A model generated the notes under the pieces. The model did no database searches. It had not been told where the DNA came from and saw only the letters and a list, made by a program, of their open reading frames with translations. The position numbers and the translations under genes are program-made. From assembly GCF_013294005.1 (NCBI RefSeq), contig NZ_JABSNK010000003.1:372001-436000 (forward strand): a stretch of DNA of 64,000 nt. The letters run 5' to 3'. The first letter of the stretch is position 1. Each line of letters starts with the position of its first letter. The DNA comes from Flavobacterium gelidicaeli. GTDB taxonomy: Bacteria > Bacteroidota > Bacteroidia > Flavobacteriales > Flavobacteriaceae. This document shows, one piece after another, positions 31,201-39,899 of this stretch.

Positions 31201-31478
31201 GCCTCGTCTTTAACAACTCCTGTAACTTGAGTTTGCTGTTTTACATTACTTGGAAATAATGACGTAGTATTCCAAGACATTGTACTATCATGTGTAGATG
31301 TCAAATTGTCTATCGTTTTATGTGTAAAACTACGATTAGATAAATTTAGCGCGTTCGCATTAATCGAAAGCATCGTTCCCATGCAAGCCACCACCATAAA
31401 TTTTGTTGAGACCTTTAGAGGCGAAGGTAGTTTTAGTGAAGTACTTGATTTGGTTAATTTAGTATTGGTTTTCTTCAT
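28278..31478 (-). CDS. SusC-like TonB-dependent outer-membrane transporter, complete
   Basis: A 1066-residue protein, the only complete SusC in the window. After an unusually long basic N-terminus (residues 1-27) comes a hydrophobic signal (about 28-44), then a carboxypeptidase-regulatory-like domain (about 78-160, GVVKDEAGFPIPGVNVLVKG), a plug domain (about 165-290, VVVGYGTVRKSDVTGS, IRGVGTVNNADPLYVVDG, LKDASATAIYGSRGANGVVLITT) and a barrel ending in LDINF. No STN (anti-sigma-interacting) domain is visible, consistent with control by an HTCS or AraC factor rather than an ECF sigma factor. It has a 593-bp upstream region with a terminator from the preceding gene, so it starts a new transcription unit with SusD and perhaps GH82. 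Confidence 0.97.
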   Translation of the reverse strand: MKKTNTKLTKSSTSLKLPSPLKVSTKFMVVACMGTMLSINANALNLSNRSFTHKTIDNLTSTHDSTMSWNTTSLFPSNVKQQTQVTGVVKDEAGFPIPGVNVLVKGSTNGTTTDIDGNYTLTVSSDAKILIFSYLGLKTVEIAITQSGVVNATLKSDAAALDEVVVVGYGTVRKSDVTGSLTSVSTEDINKTQNTSIAQAIQGRAAGVTVSKGSGGPGATPTVRIRGVGTVNNADPLYVVDGVPITDISSVNMADAKSVEVLKDASATAIYGSRGANGVVLITTNSGKKGKTIISYKTFTSSEKRIDNLDVLNSEQWATLYNEANVNDGRAADPFLADPSSLPNYNWKDAVYRTGTLQSHQLAASGGSDKSTFYVGFGYINQTGVVEESSYKRTNFRVNNTYQITPKIKLGNNIQYSVSNTNSVPSYGVNSNAKAAFSGFFIDPVTPFFNEDGSYALPKYAAQPINPFGLTKYGVTPEKKESFLGSVYIDVDIIKDLSFKSNFGLQVNNTSSDNFQPAYYVSPMFSSPVSTYNLSRAERRSIVLSNTLNYNKKINNKHYFTALLGQEIQNSSNNNINASRNSIPTSVGQPTINAGDVSSSTNGGTRAESKLLSFFGRLNYNFDDRYILTGTYRVDGSSRFGSNNRWAKFPSLAAAWNLHKENFFKVDAISQFKVRAGWGETGNQNIPNSAVYNTLNVGTNSIFGKDELTALGIAPLTPGNANLKWETTITTNIGIDMGFFKNAITVTADYFIKNTSDMLLASPILFTSGYANSPYTNAGNIENKGLELSLNYKKTIKDFSFNVGGNISFIRNKVTALASEGSIILTGDGNNFYNISRTEVGHSLASFYGYQMLGIFQNQDEIDSSASLLNTQPGDVKYQDVDGDGEITDNDRKYIGSPFPKFTYGLNLDLAYKQFDFTAFFQGSQGNKIYNTTDYWLEGDLASNSSTTVLGRWTAEGTSNSVPRSTFTNAGINNLQSSRFVKDGSYLRLKNVQLGYTLNKSVLDAINLQNLRVYVAAQNLLTFTKYDGVDPELGVDSSQDSPLDLGIDRGRYPSVRSLSLGLDINF

Positions 31479-31942
31479 TAGGCCTTAGTTTAAAATTGTT
31501 AGTGTTTAAGCATTTAGAAATCACAAATAGCTCGTCATAATTTGCTTCCTTTTTAAAATATTTAGAAAAAAATCAATTTAAGATGCAAATTCGATCATTT
31601 TCGAACTGATTAACGATCTGAGAAACGGTAAACTTACGAATACCGTAATCAACCCTTATTATAATTTGCATCTGAATAAAATTTCCTAATATATTTTACA
31701 ATATTCACATTTATTTCCGATGATGTAAAAGTTCAAATATTATTTCCGCAGGATGTTTCTAAGGGTAAATAAAATGTCTTTCTGAATAAATTAGCTAAAG
31801 ACATTCGATAATATAAACAATAACTAATTTACAATCAACAACTTAGCATTGCATACAAAATAACAATAACATAACATAGTTAAAAGCCCGCTAGTTAAAA
31901 ACTGCTTTTAAATAAGTGCTACCGCTACATCATAAAGAAAAA
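31479..31942 (-). promoter_or_regulatory. Long upstream region of the SusC/SusD/GH82 unit
   Basis: About 460 bp separate the SusC start from the terminator of the upstream sulfatase gene. It is very AT-rich and has no supported ORF. An interrupted palindrome ACGGTA-N10-TACCGT lies at 31625-31646 and could be an operator half-site pair. I found no clear Bacteroidota -33/-7 promoter (TTTG and TAnnTTTG). A long leader or binding sites for the HTCS or AraC regulator are plausible. Confidence 0.4.
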
Positions 31943-31984
31943 AAAAGAGAGAAAATATTACGGTAAGTAATTTTTCTCTCTTTT
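31943..31984 (-). terminator. Terminator after sulfatase 32072
   Basis: A perfect 13-bp repeat (31943-31955 with 31972-31984), extended inside by ATTAC/GTAAT with one bulge, has a 5-nt loop. On the minus strand it is followed by TTTCTTTAT. It lies 88 bp after the sulfatase stop codon. Confidence 0.8.
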
Positions 31985-32071
31985 AGAACCAAACTATTTA
32001 AACAAACTATAATCAAATTTTAGAGCCTGATAATTAAATCAAGTCTATTCACTAATTATTTCAAACTTCAA

Positions 32072-33523
32072 TTAATCAATTTTAAATGTATTAGGAAACT
32101 GAGCCATGTTTTTGTCTTTCCAAACTTGCTTTAATTCTACTGGATCAAACCACAATGGCTCTTCGTGACCTTCACTCCATTTTTTAGCTCCAGCTACCAT
32201 AATTTTTAGTTGCTCAGGATGTTGCTTACTTATGTCATTCTTTTCACTTATATCCTCATTAATATTGTACAATTTCCAAGTACCGTTATAGGCTTTTGTA
32301 GCTTTCCATTGGTCTAGTCTAACCCCTACATCTGAGAAACCTGAACGGTGACGCATAGCAAATATCATTTGTCCTTTTCTAGGATTATTTACTGTAATAA
32401 CATCGTTCCAAATGTCTTTTCCATCTAGTTGTTTTTCTTTTGGAATAGCAGCATGTGCTAAACCAGCAAAAGTAGGATAGAAATCTAAAGATGAAACTGG
32501 GTAGTCAAAATGCTTTCCTGCTGGAACATGATTAGGCCAATGGAAAAACATTGGAACTCTAAACCCTCCTTCATAAGTATCCCCTTTAGCACCTTGAAGC
32601 GGGTAGTTATTAGCCCCATGATCTACTCTACCGCCATTATCACTCAAGAAAACAATTAAGGTATTATCAAATTGATTCGTCTCCTTCAAAGCTTTTACTA
32701 ATTCTCCCACACCTCTATCAACGGCATATACCATGGCAGCAAAGGTGCGTCTGTTTTTATCTTTAATATCCTTGAATTTCTCTAAATCTTCCGCTTTAGC
32801 TTGCAACGGAGTATGCGGAGCATTGTAGGCTAAATAAAGAAAAAATGGCGTTTCTTTTTTAGATGCATCTTTTACAAATCTAACGGCATCATGAGAAAAC
32901 GCATCAGTTATGTATTCTGTTTCTTTCGTTTCTTTCCCATTTCGAAGCAAAGGAAATAAATATTCGAAAATATTTTTATTGCCTGCCTTCACTAAATTCT
33001 CATATTTAGGTTGGTACTCATTTGGAAAATAATCATGACCTCCTCCTAAGAAACCAAAAAACTCATCAAAACCTCTATTTTGTGGTTCGTATCCAGGAAC
33101 AGCGCCAAGATGCCACTTTCCTATGATTCCAGTATGATATCCTGAATCTTTCAAAACGCTACTAATAAATTTCTCTGATAACGGAATTCCAGTTCCTACA
33201 GTTCTCTCACTGTTTGCAGGCAGGTTAAACTGAGAACCAAATTCATGTGGATACTTACCCGCTAACAATCCGGCTCTACTAGGGCCACAAAATGGATGTG
33301 CAACATACGCCGAGGTAAAAATTGTTCCTTCTTTTGCTAATTGATCAATTTCTGGAGTGGTAATATCCTTAGAGCCGTTAAAACCAACATCAGAGTACCC
33401 CATATCATCCGTCATCACGATAATAATATTCGGTCTCGAAGACTTCGTTTCTTCCGTCTGTCCTTTTGCCCCTGTGCATGACGCTAATGTTGCAGCAAAT
33501 AACACAACTAATACTTTATTCAT
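32072..33523 (-). CDS. S1 family sulfatase, lipoprotein
   Basis: A 483-residue sulfatase with a lipobox at Cys 16 (ATLASCTG), so it is probably membrane-tethered, unlike most of the other sulfatases in the window. C79 in CGPSR is the formylglycine site; D39-D40 (VMTDDMGYSD) and LSDNGGRVDHGAN are metal motifs. The GGHDYFPNEYQP and RNGKETKETEY blocks resemble GALNS/arylsulfatase-type subfamilies that include S1_19, a subfamily known to hold carrageenan sulfatases; this assignment is tentative. It is the last gene of a unit with the DUF4380 protein (121-bp gap) and the GH42-like enzyme. Confidence 0.9.
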   Translation of the reverse strand: MNKVLVVLFAATLASCTGAKGQTEETKSSRPNIIIVMTDDMGYSDVGFNGSKDITTPEIDQLAKEGTIFTSAYVAHPFCGPSRAGLLAGKYPHEFGSQFNLPANSERTVGTGIPLSEKFISSVLKDSGYHTGIIGKWHLGAVPGYEPQNRGFDEFFGFLGGGHDYFPNEYQPKYENLVKAGNKNIFEYLFPLLRNGKETKETEYITDAFSHDAVRFVKDASKKETPFFLYLAYNAPHTPLQAKAEDLEKFKDIKDKNRRTFAAMVYAVDRGVGELVKALKETNQFDNTLIVFLSDNGGRVDHGANNYPLQGAKGDTYEGGFRVPMFFHWPNHVPAGKHFDYPVSSLDFYPTFAGLAHAAIPKEKQLDGKDIWNDVITVNNPRKGQMIFAMRHRSGFSDVGVRLDQWKATKAYNGTWKLYNINEDISEKNDISKQHPEQLKIMVAGAKKWSEGHEEPLWFDPVELKQVWKDKNMAQFPNTFKID

Positions 33524-33644
33524 ATATCTTTTTTTTTATTCGAAATTAAATTTGACAACAAGAAGTTGCACTGTCTTTCAAAATTATACTTTTTACATGG
33601 CGATTCGTAGTTGTTTTTTATCCCAATACTAACAGAAATTACCC

Positions 33645-35099
33645 TCAATTACTAGTAACGTCAACACTGTCTAATAAATAGAGATCACCAGCTGCTTTGA
33701 TATAAATAGCAATAGTAGCCACTGCTTTTTCCTCTTTTAAATAGGCATCAAAAGTAAACGCTTTTAACGGACTTACATTTCCTAATGCTCTTTTTCTAAT
33801 GATTTCACCTTGATTGTTTTTTGCAATTACGATAGCTTTACCTTGGACAAAAACACCATAAGCACCATGAGCTATTCCGTCTTTTGTTAGATGGAGTTTT
33901 TGAGTAATTATACCTGTTTTATTCACCTCAAGAATGGGTGTACTTGCTATTTTTGCCGCAGCTTGGATTTCGTTATAATCAAAACGCTGTCCAGGTTTTA
34001 AGGTGTGAATCGCTGTTTTGATTTCTGTTTCTAAATATCCTGTTTCTAAGCCACTGTTGTAAATCTCAGCATTGGCACCATACTCATAATTTAGTTTTTT
34101 ACTATAGGGTTCAAAAATAGTGACAAAAGCAGTCTTCTTTAATTTGTCTACAAAGCCTATCCATGATTTTGCAGCTATAAAATGCACGCCACCCATCAAA
34201 TCGTAATCATAATGCAACTCATATACCCCAGGAGCAACCTCCCCTTTCCAGTTTGTCCCGCTATTGAAATATTTAGCTACATCCTCTGCATTATTTTTAT
34301 CTAATGGTTTCCTGTTTTTATTTACAAAGTTCCATCTTGATTGCGGTGTCAACATGATTTCAAATGATTTACCATTTGGCAATACATCCTTGTTAGAAAT
34401 GGGAATATAAGCTAAAAAATTCTCCCCGTCTTCTAGTTGAGGTTCGCTTCTAGTAGGATGCTGACTAGTAATTTTAAGCCCTCTTTCAATTGTGGTTGCT
34501 CCTTTATTTAGCAAGCTATGGGTAATAAAAACCAGACTTTTCCCTTTCTCGATATACATACTACGCTTGTACTGTAATTGCTCATCGTAATTAAGAACAG
34601 TACTGAATGTATTTATAGTGCGATCAAATACTGGTACGGGAAGATTTTGAATTCCTGAACTCACATTAATCAGCTGGTGGGCGGCTGCATCAGTAGATAC
34701 AAAAGCGTCATACGGACTATCGCCCATTATAACCGGTGGCGGCCAGCGCTTCGTTCTTTCTCCATTACTGTTGACAGCAAAATTATCTACTGGTATGGGC
34801 ACAAGGCGGTACCCACCAAAGTTGCGCCAGTCTTGCATTTTAACTTTATCGTCAGCAGCAAATTTGCGTCCTAGCAGTTTAGGATTTACCCATAATGAAG
34901 CTGTTTTACCCAAATCAAATTGGAGCATTCTCCCTGCAGCGTCTGGTACTACAGCAACAGTAATAAACTTGTTTTTAGCAACTAATACATTGTTCCAACC
35001 CCAATTGTTGTAATTATCAACAACAGAAACGGTTTTGTAAGACTGCGCAAACATGCCACAACTTAGTAACAGCAAACTGTATTTTATGGGTAGTTTCAT
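33645..35099 (-). CDS. DUF4380-type exported protein of unknown function
   Basis: A 484-residue protein with a signal peptide (1-18). Its N-terminal two thirds look like the DUF4380 family, beta-sandwich proteins resembling the aldose-mutarotase/GH-C-terminal fold: VVPDAAGRMLQFDLG, SLWVNPKLLG, WRNFGGYRLVPIPV and the Trp-Pro-rich RWPPPVIMGDSPY. I do not recognise catalytic residues. Proteins of this type often occur in PULs and could bind, epimerise or mutarotate released sugars, but this is unproven. It sits between a GH42-like enzyme (92-bp gap) and a sulfatase (121-bp gap) on the same strand. Confidence 0.75.
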   Translation of the reverse strand: MKLPIKYSLLLLSCGMFAQSYKTVSVVDNYNNWGWNNVLVAKNKFITVAVVPDAAGRMLQFDLGKTASLWVNPKLLGRKFAADDKVKMQDWRNFGGYRLVPIPVDNFAVNSNGERTKRWPPPVIMGDSPYDAFVSTDAAAHQLINVSSGIQNLPVPVFDRTINTFSTVLNYDEQLQYKRSMYIEKGKSLVFITHSLLNKGATTIERGLKITSQHPTRSEPQLEDGENFLAYIPISNKDVLPNGKSFEIMLTPQSRWNFVNKNRKPLDKNNAEDVAKYFNSGTNWKGEVAPGVYELHYDYDLMGGVHFIAAKSWIGFVDKLKKTAFVTIFEPYSKKLNYEYGANAEIYNSGLETGYLETEIKTAIHTLKPGQRFDYNEIQAAAKIASTPILEVNKTGIITQKLHLTKDGIAHGAYGVFVQGKAIVIAKNNQGEIIRKRALGNVSPLKAFTFDAYLKEEKAVATIAIYIKAAGDLYLLDSVDVTSN

Positions 35100-35191
35100 T
35101 CCTAAATTATTTTAATAGTTTCAAAAGAGACCTCTTTTTCAAAGGCATTATATTCTCAAACTAAATGTTTCAACGGTAAGCGTGCGCTTTT

Positions 35192-37474
35192 TTACTTTTG
35201 CTCAGAGACCGATACAAAGTACACTTCGTACGGTTTTAATAGTGGTGTTGCAGCAACTGCTACTCCATTAATCAAATCAGTACATACAACTCCATGTGTT
35301 GAATTAGTCATTTTAAATTTTATCTGTATCGCTTCCTTTCCCAAATTAATAACCGATAAGACCTGACGGCCGTCCTTAGCTGTAACGCTTCTCCAAGTAC
35401 ATTTTTTCTTAGCTCCTATAACAACTTCTTCAACAGTTACCTTAGGCATATGGTCAAGATTTTGTACTATTTCGAGTGCTGACTTTTTCATATTCTCTAA
35501 AACAGAAACAATTTGTAACATACCTGCCGCCTTCACTAGTGGCTTTAAAGGACGCCCATATTCATCTGATTTAAAACTTACATCGTCAATAAGTACTTTC
35601 CCTCCCTTGTTCAAATAGCTTTGTACTGCATCAAACTCCGCTTGAGTCACTTTCTCTGTTTTATAAATTGCGATAACATCCCAATTTTTACTATCAATTC
35701 GCTGGATACTGTTACTTGTAGCAAAACCTAAAGGCAAGCCTTCAAAATTTAAACTCTCGTACAGCTTAAAAAGATCATCCATATAAGTGGCCTTTTGATT
35801 TGCTGTAGTTTTAGAATAAAAAACTCTAATTGGTTTGCGTTGCTCCTGCATTGCCGTGATCTCTTCACTAAAAGTATTCAAATCAATCATCGTGCTCTCT
35901 AGCTCTTGCGTCACTCTAGGCTGTTGATTAAGTGAACCCGCATAAGCATTTGTCAATTTCTTCTTGAAAGAACCATCCTCTGCTCTGGGCCAGTACCAAG
36001 TTTGCGTGGCATTTAATCCTAATGTATGTGCCGCCCAAGTTACCGCTCTAACATATTTGGGATTCATGTATAAATCCCTAGCGTGGTTTGTTGTTATTAA
36101 GTGACTTTCTGAATTAAAATTAATTTGGTCAGGCTGTATTGATTTTAGAAAGTCATACCCCATAAACAGTTCTCGCCAACCTAATACGTAATCAGCTTGC
36201 CAGTCGGCAGTTTCTCTTGTATTATTGTAATGCGCTGCAACATCATTACCGTTGATACCACTTAAGGTAGTCAAAGCCTCAAAATCGATACCACTATCAG
36301 CATCATTATTCGTAAAAATAGAAGGCATTATTTTCAAATGTACTTTTGCTGCCGGGTCATATTTAATAATTTCAGCTTTTAAAAACGCGATCCATTGTGT
36401 AACACGCTCTTGATTAAAGGTGGTCCAATCGTACCATTTTGCTGTTCCCATTGTCGAAATATCAATTGGTACAGCAGTGGCAACTGCATCAAAGTTTGAA
36501 AAATTGGTTCCCCATAGTGCATTTAACGCTGCAATAGAATCATGTTTGTCTTTAAGCCAGGTGATGAATTTATCAATAGTGTATTTAGACACATCTGATC
36601 TAAAATATACTTTCTTCTTTCCGTTTGTATAATTTGCCCAGCGCGGCTCGTTTACCAGCATGTAGCCTAGTTGCGAGTAGTTTTTAGCTGCTATAAACGG
36701 AACCGTCTTTGCAAACAAATCACTCATCATGTTTCTAGCGCCAGGATTATCAATGTCATAAGCTGTAAATGGTTTTCCTATGATTTTATTAAATTGATCC
36801 CCGTAAGCTTTTGCCGTCCATTGCGGCACATTATTGTTTGCAATAAAAATAAATCCTGCATTTCCAGAAGCTTTTTCTTGTAACTCTTTCTTTGTTTTAG
36901 CTACTAATTCTCCTGTTTGATCGGCTAATTGCATCGGACTTAAAAGGTAGCCGTCTAGCTGTCCAAAATAGTCTGTTAGTTCCTTCGTTTCTGGTTTCCA
37001 TGTGTAATCAGATAGAAACACAGGTCTATCATTATATAGTAATTGATCTTGCTTAACGACAATTTTAGACCAATCTATTTCATGATATGGCTTTCTACTA
37101 ATTTTTCCTTCTTTGAGCTGTGTTGCGGTATTTATTGATGCATCAAGCATTGTTAGGATGTCTTTCCTTTCAAATTCAGGTAGTTCTTGAGCTAGTTTTC
37201 CAGCTTGATCCTTGTAAATGTTAACCATTTTGAAGGCATCTTGATTAAAAGCAACGTTTTTCTCATCCCAGCGAGCATATTTTAAAAATACTTCGGCAAC
37301 ACGTACCGTCATCTTTTCTTTGTAAGAATCAATTTTTCTATCCTCTAGGTCGTGAATCAGCGTTTGTAAATTTGCTATTTTAGAAGTTACATTTATTTCT
37401 GACGTTTGCGCTTGTACATTGGTTGCTAAAACCATCAAAACGCCAAAAAGTACATTTTTTTTATTTGTCTTCAT
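35192..37474 (-). CDS. GH42-like clan GH-A glycoside hydrolase (GH167 candidate), exported
   Basis: A 760-residue protein with signal peptide (1-22), an N-terminal helical region (about 25-140) and a TIM barrel similar to GH42 beta-galactosidases. GYMLVNEPRW contains the Asn-Glu pair expected for the acid/base, and INFNSESH the likely nucleophile Glu. A Rossmann-like domain with YLNKGGKVLIDD (about 560-680) corresponds to the GH42 trimerisation domain, followed by a small beta domain. GH42-related family GH167 is known from marine Pseudoalteromonas carrageenan loci as an exo-enzyme releasing beta-neocarrabiose; this gene may belong there or to a sister family. It is first in a unit with DUF4380 and a sulfatase. 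A divergent sulfatase starts 281 bp away. Confidence 0.7.
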   Translation of the reverse strand: MKTNKKNVLFGVLMVLATNVQAQTSEINVTSKIANLQTLIHDLEDRKIDSYKEKMTVRVAEVFLKYARWDEKNVAFNQDAFKMVNIYKDQAGKLAQELPEFERKDILTMLDASINTATQLKEGKISRKPYHEIDWSKIVVKQDQLLYNDRPVFLSDYTWKPETKELTDYFGQLDGYLLSPMQLADQTGELVAKTKKELQEKASGNAGFIFIANNNVPQWTAKAYGDQFNKIIGKPFTAYDIDNPGARNMMSDLFAKTVPFIAAKNYSQLGYMLVNEPRWANYTNGKKKVYFRSDVSKYTIDKFITWLKDKHDSIAALNALWGTNFSNFDAVATAVPIDISTMGTAKWYDWTTFNQERVTQWIAFLKAEIIKYDPAAKVHLKIMPSIFTNNDADSGIDFEALTTLSGINGNDVAAHYNNTRETADWQADYVLGWRELFMGYDFLKSIQPDQINFNSESHLITTNHARDLYMNPKYVRAVTWAAHTLGLNATQTWYWPRAEDGSFKKKLTNAYAGSLNQQPRVTQELESTMIDLNTFSEEITAMQEQRKPIRVFYSKTTANQKATYMDDLFKLYESLNFEGLPLGFATSNSIQRIDSKNWDVIAIYKTEKVTQAEFDAVQSYLNKGGKVLIDDVSFKSDEYGRPLKPLVKAAGMLQIVSVLENMKKSALEIVQNLDHMPKVTVEEVVIGAKKKCTWRSVTAKDGRQVLSVINLGKEAIQIKFKMTNSTHGVVCTDLINGVAVAATPLLKPYEVYFVSVSEQK

Positions 37475-37755
37475 TTATATTAAACTAGTTTTACTTTTTA
37501 AATTGGTACTACTGTAATTCGCTAAGTAAAAACATTTATGCTATTAAAGAGTTCTTAAATTTACCTCTCATTACTATCATATTATCTATTTTAAAATGCT
37601 TTTTTTTTGGATATGTTAAATTTTAAAGTAATTTTCGGGTAAAATCTTTATAGCAAAGGGTAATCTTAATGATTAAAATAACTGACATATTTTCCTTATT
37701 TGTAATTCGATCTATTAAACTAAAAACGTAATTTACTTTAGCTAACTTTTATTCG
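37475..37755. promoter_or_regulatory. Divergent promoter region
   Basis: The 281 bp between the minus-strand GH42-like gene and the plus-strand sulfatase must carry both promoters. It is highly AT-rich. No strict TTTG/TAnnTTTG pair was found on either strand. Confidence 0.45.
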
Positions 37756-39381
37756 ATGAAAACAAAACAACTACTCCCACTTTTACTACTAGCAGTACTT
37801 AGTTCCTACAGTGCTTTTTCGCAGAAAAAGAAACAACCCAATATCTTATTCATTGCAGTTGATGACCTGCGCGCAGAGTTAGGAACCTATGGCTCAGAAA
37901 TTGTAAAATCTCCTAATATCGATGCTTTGTCTCAAAACGGAGTACAATTTAACCGTGCGTATTGTCAAGAGGCTATTTGTGGTCCTTCACGTGCTAGTGT
38001 CATGACTGGAGCACGCAATGAGACTATAAATGTAATTGACTTGTTTCAAGATTTTAGAGAAAATGTACCAAGCATTGTGACGATCCCACAGCACTTTAAG
38101 GAAAACGGTTATGAAACTGTCTTTACAGGAAAAGTATTTCACCCTGGGTTTACAGATGATGAAATGTCTTGGAGTAGAAAACCGGTGAAGGTACAAGTGG
38201 GTGATAATGTACCTAAGATATCTGGAGGATATGCGCTTGCGGCAAGCCAAGAGATGTATGCAAAAAATAAAGAAGAATTAGAAGCTAAATATGGCGCCAA
38301 ACTTATTCGTGAGAATTGGCTAGATAAAGGTCCTGCCTTAGAATCTGCTGATGTACCAGACGAAACCTATGATGATGGATACAACACCTTGTCTGCAATT
38401 GCAACGTTAAATGAAATGGTTAAGAAAGGGGACAAACCTTGGTTTCTTGCACTAGGATTTAAAAAACCACACCTTGATTGGATTGCTCCAAAAAAATACT
38501 GGGACCTGTATGACGAATCAAAAATTCCAATTGCGACTCAAGTTAGCCCTCCTATTGATGGTGCAAGTATGGCGCTATCAGAATCCTTAGAGCTACGCGT
38601 TTCAGCAGACATGCCTAAAACGGGTGAATTTAGCCCTGAATTACAGAGGAAACTAAAACATGGTTACTATGCGTGTATCAGTTATATAGACGCTCAATTA
38701 GGAAAAATGATCCAAGCCTTGAAAGATTCTGGCGAGTATGACAATACTGTGATCGTATTATGGTCTGACCACGGATTTAATTTGGGAGAAATGGGATATT
38801 GGGGGAAAGCAACCAACTATGAGATTGCCACTCGCGTACCGTTTATAATTTCTGCACCTGGTGTAACGAGCAAATCCAAAGGCCATCAATCAGATGCTAC
38901 CGTTGAGCTAATTGATTTATATCCTACTTTATGTGAATTAGCGGGCATCAATAAACCGGCACATTTAGAGGGTCAAAGTTTAGTTCCGTTTTTGAAAAAT
39001 CCTGCTGCAAAATCATCAAAACCTGCATTTAGCGTATTTCCAACACCAGCTTTGCGTGAATGGGCAGCGCGTCCATTTACACCGCCGTTTAGAACTACTT
39101 TCTTCATGCCGCTAATCGAAAAAATAGAAGCAAAAATAGAGGCTCAAATGGGTGACAAGTGGGATCGAAAAACCTTTGAACAATTTGTAATGGGCTACGC
39201 AATGCGAACAGATAATTATAGAATTGTTGTTTGGAAAGATAGAAGAAAACCCAACGATACGCCATTATACGTAGAATTATACGATCACGTAAAAGATCCA
39301 AATGAAACGGTAAATATCGCAAAGCAAAATCCAAAAATTGTAAAAGAATTAATAGCTTTATCTAATAAAAAGCAGTCGTAA
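37756..39381 (+). CDS. S1_7-like (iduronate-2-sulfatase-like) sulfatase, exported
   Basis: A 541-residue sulfatase with signal peptide (1-23). C75 in CGPSR is the formylglycine site. D36-D37 (AVDDLRAELG) and the WSDHGFNLGEMGYWGK block, with His where other S1 enzymes have Asn, are typical of iduronate-2-sulfatase-like S1_7. S1_7 members are known from carrageenan loci in Zobellia and Pseudoalteromonas. A long insertion (about 435-485, ALREWAARPFTPPFRTTFF) is unusual for the family. It is one of only two complete plus-strand genes in the middle of the window, read divergently from the GH42-like gene and closed by its own terminator. Confidence 0.9.
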   Translation: MKTKQLLPLLLLAVLSSYSAFSQKKKQPNILFIAVDDLRAELGTYGSEIVKSPNIDALSQNGVQFNRAYCQEAICGPSRASVMTGARNETINVIDLFQDFRENVPSIVTIPQHFKENGYETVFTGKVFHPGFTDDEMSWSRKPVKVQVGDNVPKISGGYALAASQEMYAKNKEELEAKYGAKLIRENWLDKGPALESADVPDETYDDGYNTLSAIATLNEMVKKGDKPWFLALGFKKPHLDWIAPKKYWDLYDESKIPIATQVSPPIDGASMALSESLELRVSADMPKTGEFSPELQRKLKHGYYACISYIDAQLGKMIQALKDSGEYDNTVIVLWSDHGFNLGEMGYWGKATNYEIATRVPFIISAPGVTSKSKGHQSDATVELIDLYPTLCELAGINKPAHLEGQSLVPFLKNPAAKSSKPAFSVFPTPALREWAARPFTPPFRTTFFMPLIEKIEAKIEAQMGDKWDRKTFEQFVMGYAMRTDNYRIVVWKDRRKPNDTPLYVELYDHVKDPNETVNIAKQNPKIVKELIALSNKKQS

Positions 39382-39402
39382 TTTATTAAGATAGTATTGA
39401 AG

Positions 39403-39443
39403 AATCCAGCGTAGAAAGACTTTCTATTGCTGGATTTTTTTTT
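39403..39443 (+). terminator. Terminator after S1_7-like sulfatase
   Basis: AATCCAGC at 39403-39410 pairs with GCTGGATT at 39429-39436, with an inner TAGAAA/TTTCTA stem, and is followed by a run of nine T on the plus strand. It lies about 20 bp after the stop codon. Confidence 0.85.
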
Positions 39444-39830
39444 GGGTAGATTACTGATTTAATTTTATAATAGGTACGGCTGAATTCACTGATAAACGGT
39501 AGTGTAATACTGCTAGCTAGTTATCTCAACTAAACTAGTATCAATTAAACATTTTTCTGTGAAGCGAATACATTCAAGCATAACAGCAGCAATAATCAAT
39601 AACGACACTTTCTTGACACTATTAAAACTTAATTCTTAGCTTGAATCATAGCGCTACCTCTACCTTATTAAAATAGCGCGTTATTACTCATTTCGAAAAC
39701 AAAAAAACAGCCAAATGGTTGTTGAAAATTCAAGCCGATTAATTGTAATTATTCTATGCAAATCTAGATAACCTGAACATCTTTGATAATAAAAAGCCGT
39801 AAAAACAGAAACAAAACATAGTTTAAATAG

Positions 39831-39871
39831 AAAAATCCAGTACAGTAGCGAACTACTAATACTGGATTTTT
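39831..39871 (-). terminator. Terminator after sulfatase 39900
   Basis: A 12-bp stem (39831-39842 with 39860-39871) has an inner 5-bp AGTAG/CTACT stem and a 4-nt loop. On the minus strand it ends in TTTTT. It lies 28 bp after the stop of the sulfatase gene. Confidence 0.8.
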
Positions 39872-39899
39872 ACTAACTAATAAAAAAAAACCAACTTAA

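Larger units (their letters stand above)
39382..39899. other. 518-bp convergent intergenic region with two terminators
   Basis: Between two convergent sulfatase genes. It holds a plus-strand terminator near the left end and a minus-strand one near the right end; the roughly 390 bp between them show no ORF or RNA gene that I can support. Confidence 0.6.

Noticed and set aside
37987..38250. Minus-strand ORF inside the S1_7-like sulfatase
   Set aside because: Antisense shadow within a conserved sulfatase domain; no signal peptide or family features.
39444..39830. A small RNA or hidden gene in the convergent gap
   Set aside because: Only scattered AT-rich sequence; no stable hairpin besides the two terminators and no coding frame with support.
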